From NCBI GenBank assembly GCA_018813295.1, contig JAHJBZ010000075.1, positions 1 to 42,134 of the forward strand: a DNA stretch of 42,134 nucleotides, given 5' to 3'. Both the position numbers and the translations under genes were made by a program. Numbering within the stretch: position 1 is the first letter of the stretch; each line of letters opens with the position of its first letter. The notes below the pieces were generated by a model. That model ran no database searches. It was not told the origin of the DNA and was given only the letters and a program-made list of their open reading frames with translations. The stretch comes from Patescibacteria group bacterium. Its GTDB lineage: Bacteria > Patescibacteriota > Gracilibacteria > UM-FILTER-43-11. Of the stretch, positions 40,716-42,134 are shown one piece after another.

Positions 40716-41738
40716 TTAGACAGGTAAAACCCCAAGTACATTCAGGGCAAGTAAAATACCAAGACTCATAGAAAGAGCCTCTTCGAGTAAATGGAAATTA
40801 ACATTACGAACAACTGGAAGATGATTCCATTTACGGGATAAATAATCGAATTTATTTTTATGTAAATCAGTATGCCGCAGCATTTCGATTAATTCCTTTC
40901 TTGCAAACTTACCCCAGTTGCGAGCATGCTGTTCAACAACTATGTAACGAATTGTTGCGAATGTAATTAATGTGATGAAATAAAGAGTTAACGCAACAGC
41001 AAAAGTTCCTGCAAAAAGGTACACAATCACAGAACCGACAACTGCAAAAAGAAGTGCAACTCTTGATTGGGTCCTGCTGATATAATCCTCTTTTTCCTTG
41101 TAATAAATTTTAGTAAGCGAATGTAAAAAATAAATCAAACCAGCAAGAAATGGAATGAAATAACTTGCAGGCTGGCTAAGCAAACTGAAATTTAAAACAT
41201 TCCATGAACCGTGTAAGAGGTATGGAACTTGAACTAAAAGATATAGCCCCCAAAGCACTGTAATGAAAAGTGCAAGTTGAATGACAACAAACACTGCACC
41301 TCTGGCATGCATCTTCTCATTCACAGCATACAAAAGATTGAGTTCATGTTTAGTTTCACTTAGCTTTAATTCGCCGGAATTAAAACGGTCGATAAGTTTT
41401 TTGTGGAAGATATGAATCTTTTTTTGCTTAAGCTGAATGCGTACGCTTGGATACAAAAGTACTAGTTCAACAATCAAAGCGAGCACAACGATGGAAAGCA
41501 AAACACTGTCTCCAAAAACGCTCATCAGGGAGTTGATCACAACAGTAAAAAAGTTCGCCACATGTGCCTGAAGGCCTGTGTACACAACTGGTGACATGTT
41601 GAAAGATGCAGCCAGATGAGCTGGCGCTTGTCCCGCATCCGAACCAATGTTACCCTGCACAAAAGCGATGTATATGCTCAGTGCAAAAAGCACAAGGGTA
41701 GTAAAAATTAAACTTAGTTTTTTGATTTTCGTTTTCAT
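40716..41738 (-). CDS. Divergent YidC/Oxa1-like membrane insertase
   Basis: 340 residues with about five or six hydrophobic segments (near 8-28, 75-98, 148-170, 190-207, 228-262 and at the C-terminus). The first is signal-like. After the second comes a basic cytoplasmic hairpin (K-Q-K-K-I-H-I-F-H-K-K-L), then Y-A-V-N-E-K-M-H-A-R-G-A and a membrane segment V-I-Q-L-A-L-F-I-T-V-L-W-G-L-Y, the order of the YidC core where the Q-L-P-[IL]-F motif opens the next helix. The Pro of that motif is absent. Family role: inserting and folding membrane proteins. It heads the surface block with its own promoter, so a role in surface-protein export is plausible. An unrelated membrane protein is the alternative. 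Confidence 0.5.
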   Translation of the reverse strand: MKTKIKKLSLIFTTLVLFALSIYIAFVQGNIGSDAGQAPAHLAASFNMSPVVYTGLQAHVANFFTVVINSLMSVFGDSVLLSIVVLALIVELVLLYPSVRIQLKQKKIHIFHKKLIDRFNSGELKLSETKHELNLLYAVNEKMHARGAVFVVIQLALFITVLWGLYLLVQVPYLLHGSWNVLNFSLLSQPASYFIPFLAGLIYFLHSLTKIYYKEKEDYISRTQSRVALLFAVVGSVIVYLFAGTFAVALTLYFITLITFATIRYIVVEQHARNWGKFARKELIEMLRHTDLHKNKFDYLSRKWNHLPVVRNVNFHLLEEALSMSLGILLALNVLGVLPV

Positions 41739-41771
41739 TTTGTTGTCGGTGTTTATTTTTTAAATCTCTAT

Positions 41772-41800
41772 ATTATACCAAATTTCGACTCTTTTTTCAA
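41772..41800 (-). promoter_or_regulatory. Promoter of the YidC-like gene and perhaps the surface block
   Basis: Minus strand TTGAAA (41800-41795), 17-nt spacer, perfect TATAAT (41777-41772), 33 bp before the ATG at 41738. The palindrome ACCTATATAGGT lies 14 bp upstream of the -35 box and could be an activator or repressor site. Confidence 0.65.
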
Positions 41801-41918
41801 TAACCTTGCCCTTGACCTATATAGGTTTTAATGGTGTCGGGAAAAACAGAGAAAAGACGTAAATTTTTGAAAATTTGGAAATCTTACAATCTGAAAAATT
41901 GTCAAAATTAAAATCTAG

Positions 41919-41942
41919 TTTTCAAATTTTCAAATTTTCAAG
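41919..41942. repeat. Period-8 array upstream of the surface block
   Basis: Three units TTTTCAAA, TTTTCAAA, TTTTCAAG, within a longer AT-rich stretch of similar character. Confidence 0.6.
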
Positions 41943-42074
41943 TTTACCCATCCCTTTGCCCATACCTGCACCATAAAAAAATTAGAGGATAATAACGTCA
42001 ACATCCATTTGACAATCACAACTTTCATGCCCACCACTTTTTGGCTACACAAAAGCAGAAAACAGACATCATGA

Positions 42075-42102
42075 AAAATCAAAAATGACAAATTACAAAT
42101 AC
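42075..42102. repeat. Period-7 array near the window end
   Basis: Units AAAATCA, AAAATGA, CAAATTA, CAAATAC. By analogy with the other arrays, a minus-strand gene may end just upstream, beyond the window. Confidence 0.6.
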
Positions 42103-42134
42103 CCTAATAACACATTAAAAATTTAAAATTAGAA

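Larger units (their letters stand above)
41739..42134. other. 396-bp end region without a gene
   Basis: No convincing reading frame on either strand. It contains the promoter of the YidC-like gene (41772-41800), a 12-nt palindrome ACCTATATAGGT (41815-41826), a period-8 array (41919-41942), a period-7 array (42075-42102), and otherwise AT-rich sequence up to the window edge. Confidence 0.7.

Noticed and set aside
1-42134. TGA recoded as glycine (SR1/Gracilibacteria code)
   Set aside because: TGA ends the antitoxin and CR8 at the positions expected from homologues or overlap, and in-frame TGA does not occur in the conserved genes.

Overview
The window reads as part of a small-genome, AT-rich bacterium, most likely a Candidate Phyla Radiation (Patescibacteria) lineage of the Parcubacteria type. 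This is inferred from content and style: a TrmB-type regulator beside an Oxa1/YidC-like membrane protein, a TraG/VirD4-like ATPase outside any conjugation locus, cohesin- and dockerin-bearing surface proteins, weak Shine-Dalgarno sites and AT-rich spacers. TGA works as a stop (it ends the antitoxin and one array protein), so the recoded SR1/Gracilibacteria code does not apply. No rRNA, CRISPR array, insertion sequence or prophage was seen.

Layout. 1-424: tail of an AbrB-like antitoxin overlapping a RelE-like toxin. 487-2133: sodium-dependent amino-acid-type transporter (NSS family), closed by a perfect 40-nt palindrome that serves as a two-way terminator. 2180-28257: the dominant feature, ten full-length paralogues (called CR1-CR10 here) plus two partial ones (CR11, CR12) of a cytoplasmic, very cysteine-rich protein of about 550 residues, all on the minus strand. 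Wedged among them on the plus strand are two TrmB-family regulators, two ORF6N-domain proteins and an ATP-type PEP carboxykinase. A TraG/VirD4-like ATPase sits inside the array on the minus strand. 28306-28380: tRNA-Arg(CCU). 28478-41738: minus-strand block with a metallo-beta-lactamase-fold protein lacking its metal motif, then anchored surface proteins carrying cohesin-like, fibronectin III, SbsA-type Ig-like, IPT/TIG, BIG2 and dockerin modules, headed by a divergent YidC/Oxa1-like protein.

The CR family is the candidate undescribed system. Each protein has a two-site zinc-ribbon domain at each end and two cysteine-rich repeat blocks between. In the first block the cysteines of the copies checked lie almost entirely on a three-residue grid, which suggests a regular solenoid. 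The outermost zinc sites are intact in every full-length copy, while the inner ones are lost in patterned fashion (CxxCGK becoming CxxSGK or CxxTGK). The first and last full-length copies each face a divergently transcribed TrmB paralogue, with recognisable promoters and operator-like palindromes between them. Three intercopy spacers are homologous and exactly 83 bp long.

Intergenic DNA changes style along the window. In the CR array it consists of large inverted repeats. In the surface block each gene, and the tRNA, is followed at its 3' end by a short array of period 7 (once 8) with a different unit sequence each time. Both ORF6N genes carry two large palindromes inside the reading frame whose arms co-vary between the paralogues. 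All functional statements rest on reading motifs by eye; no database search was possible.
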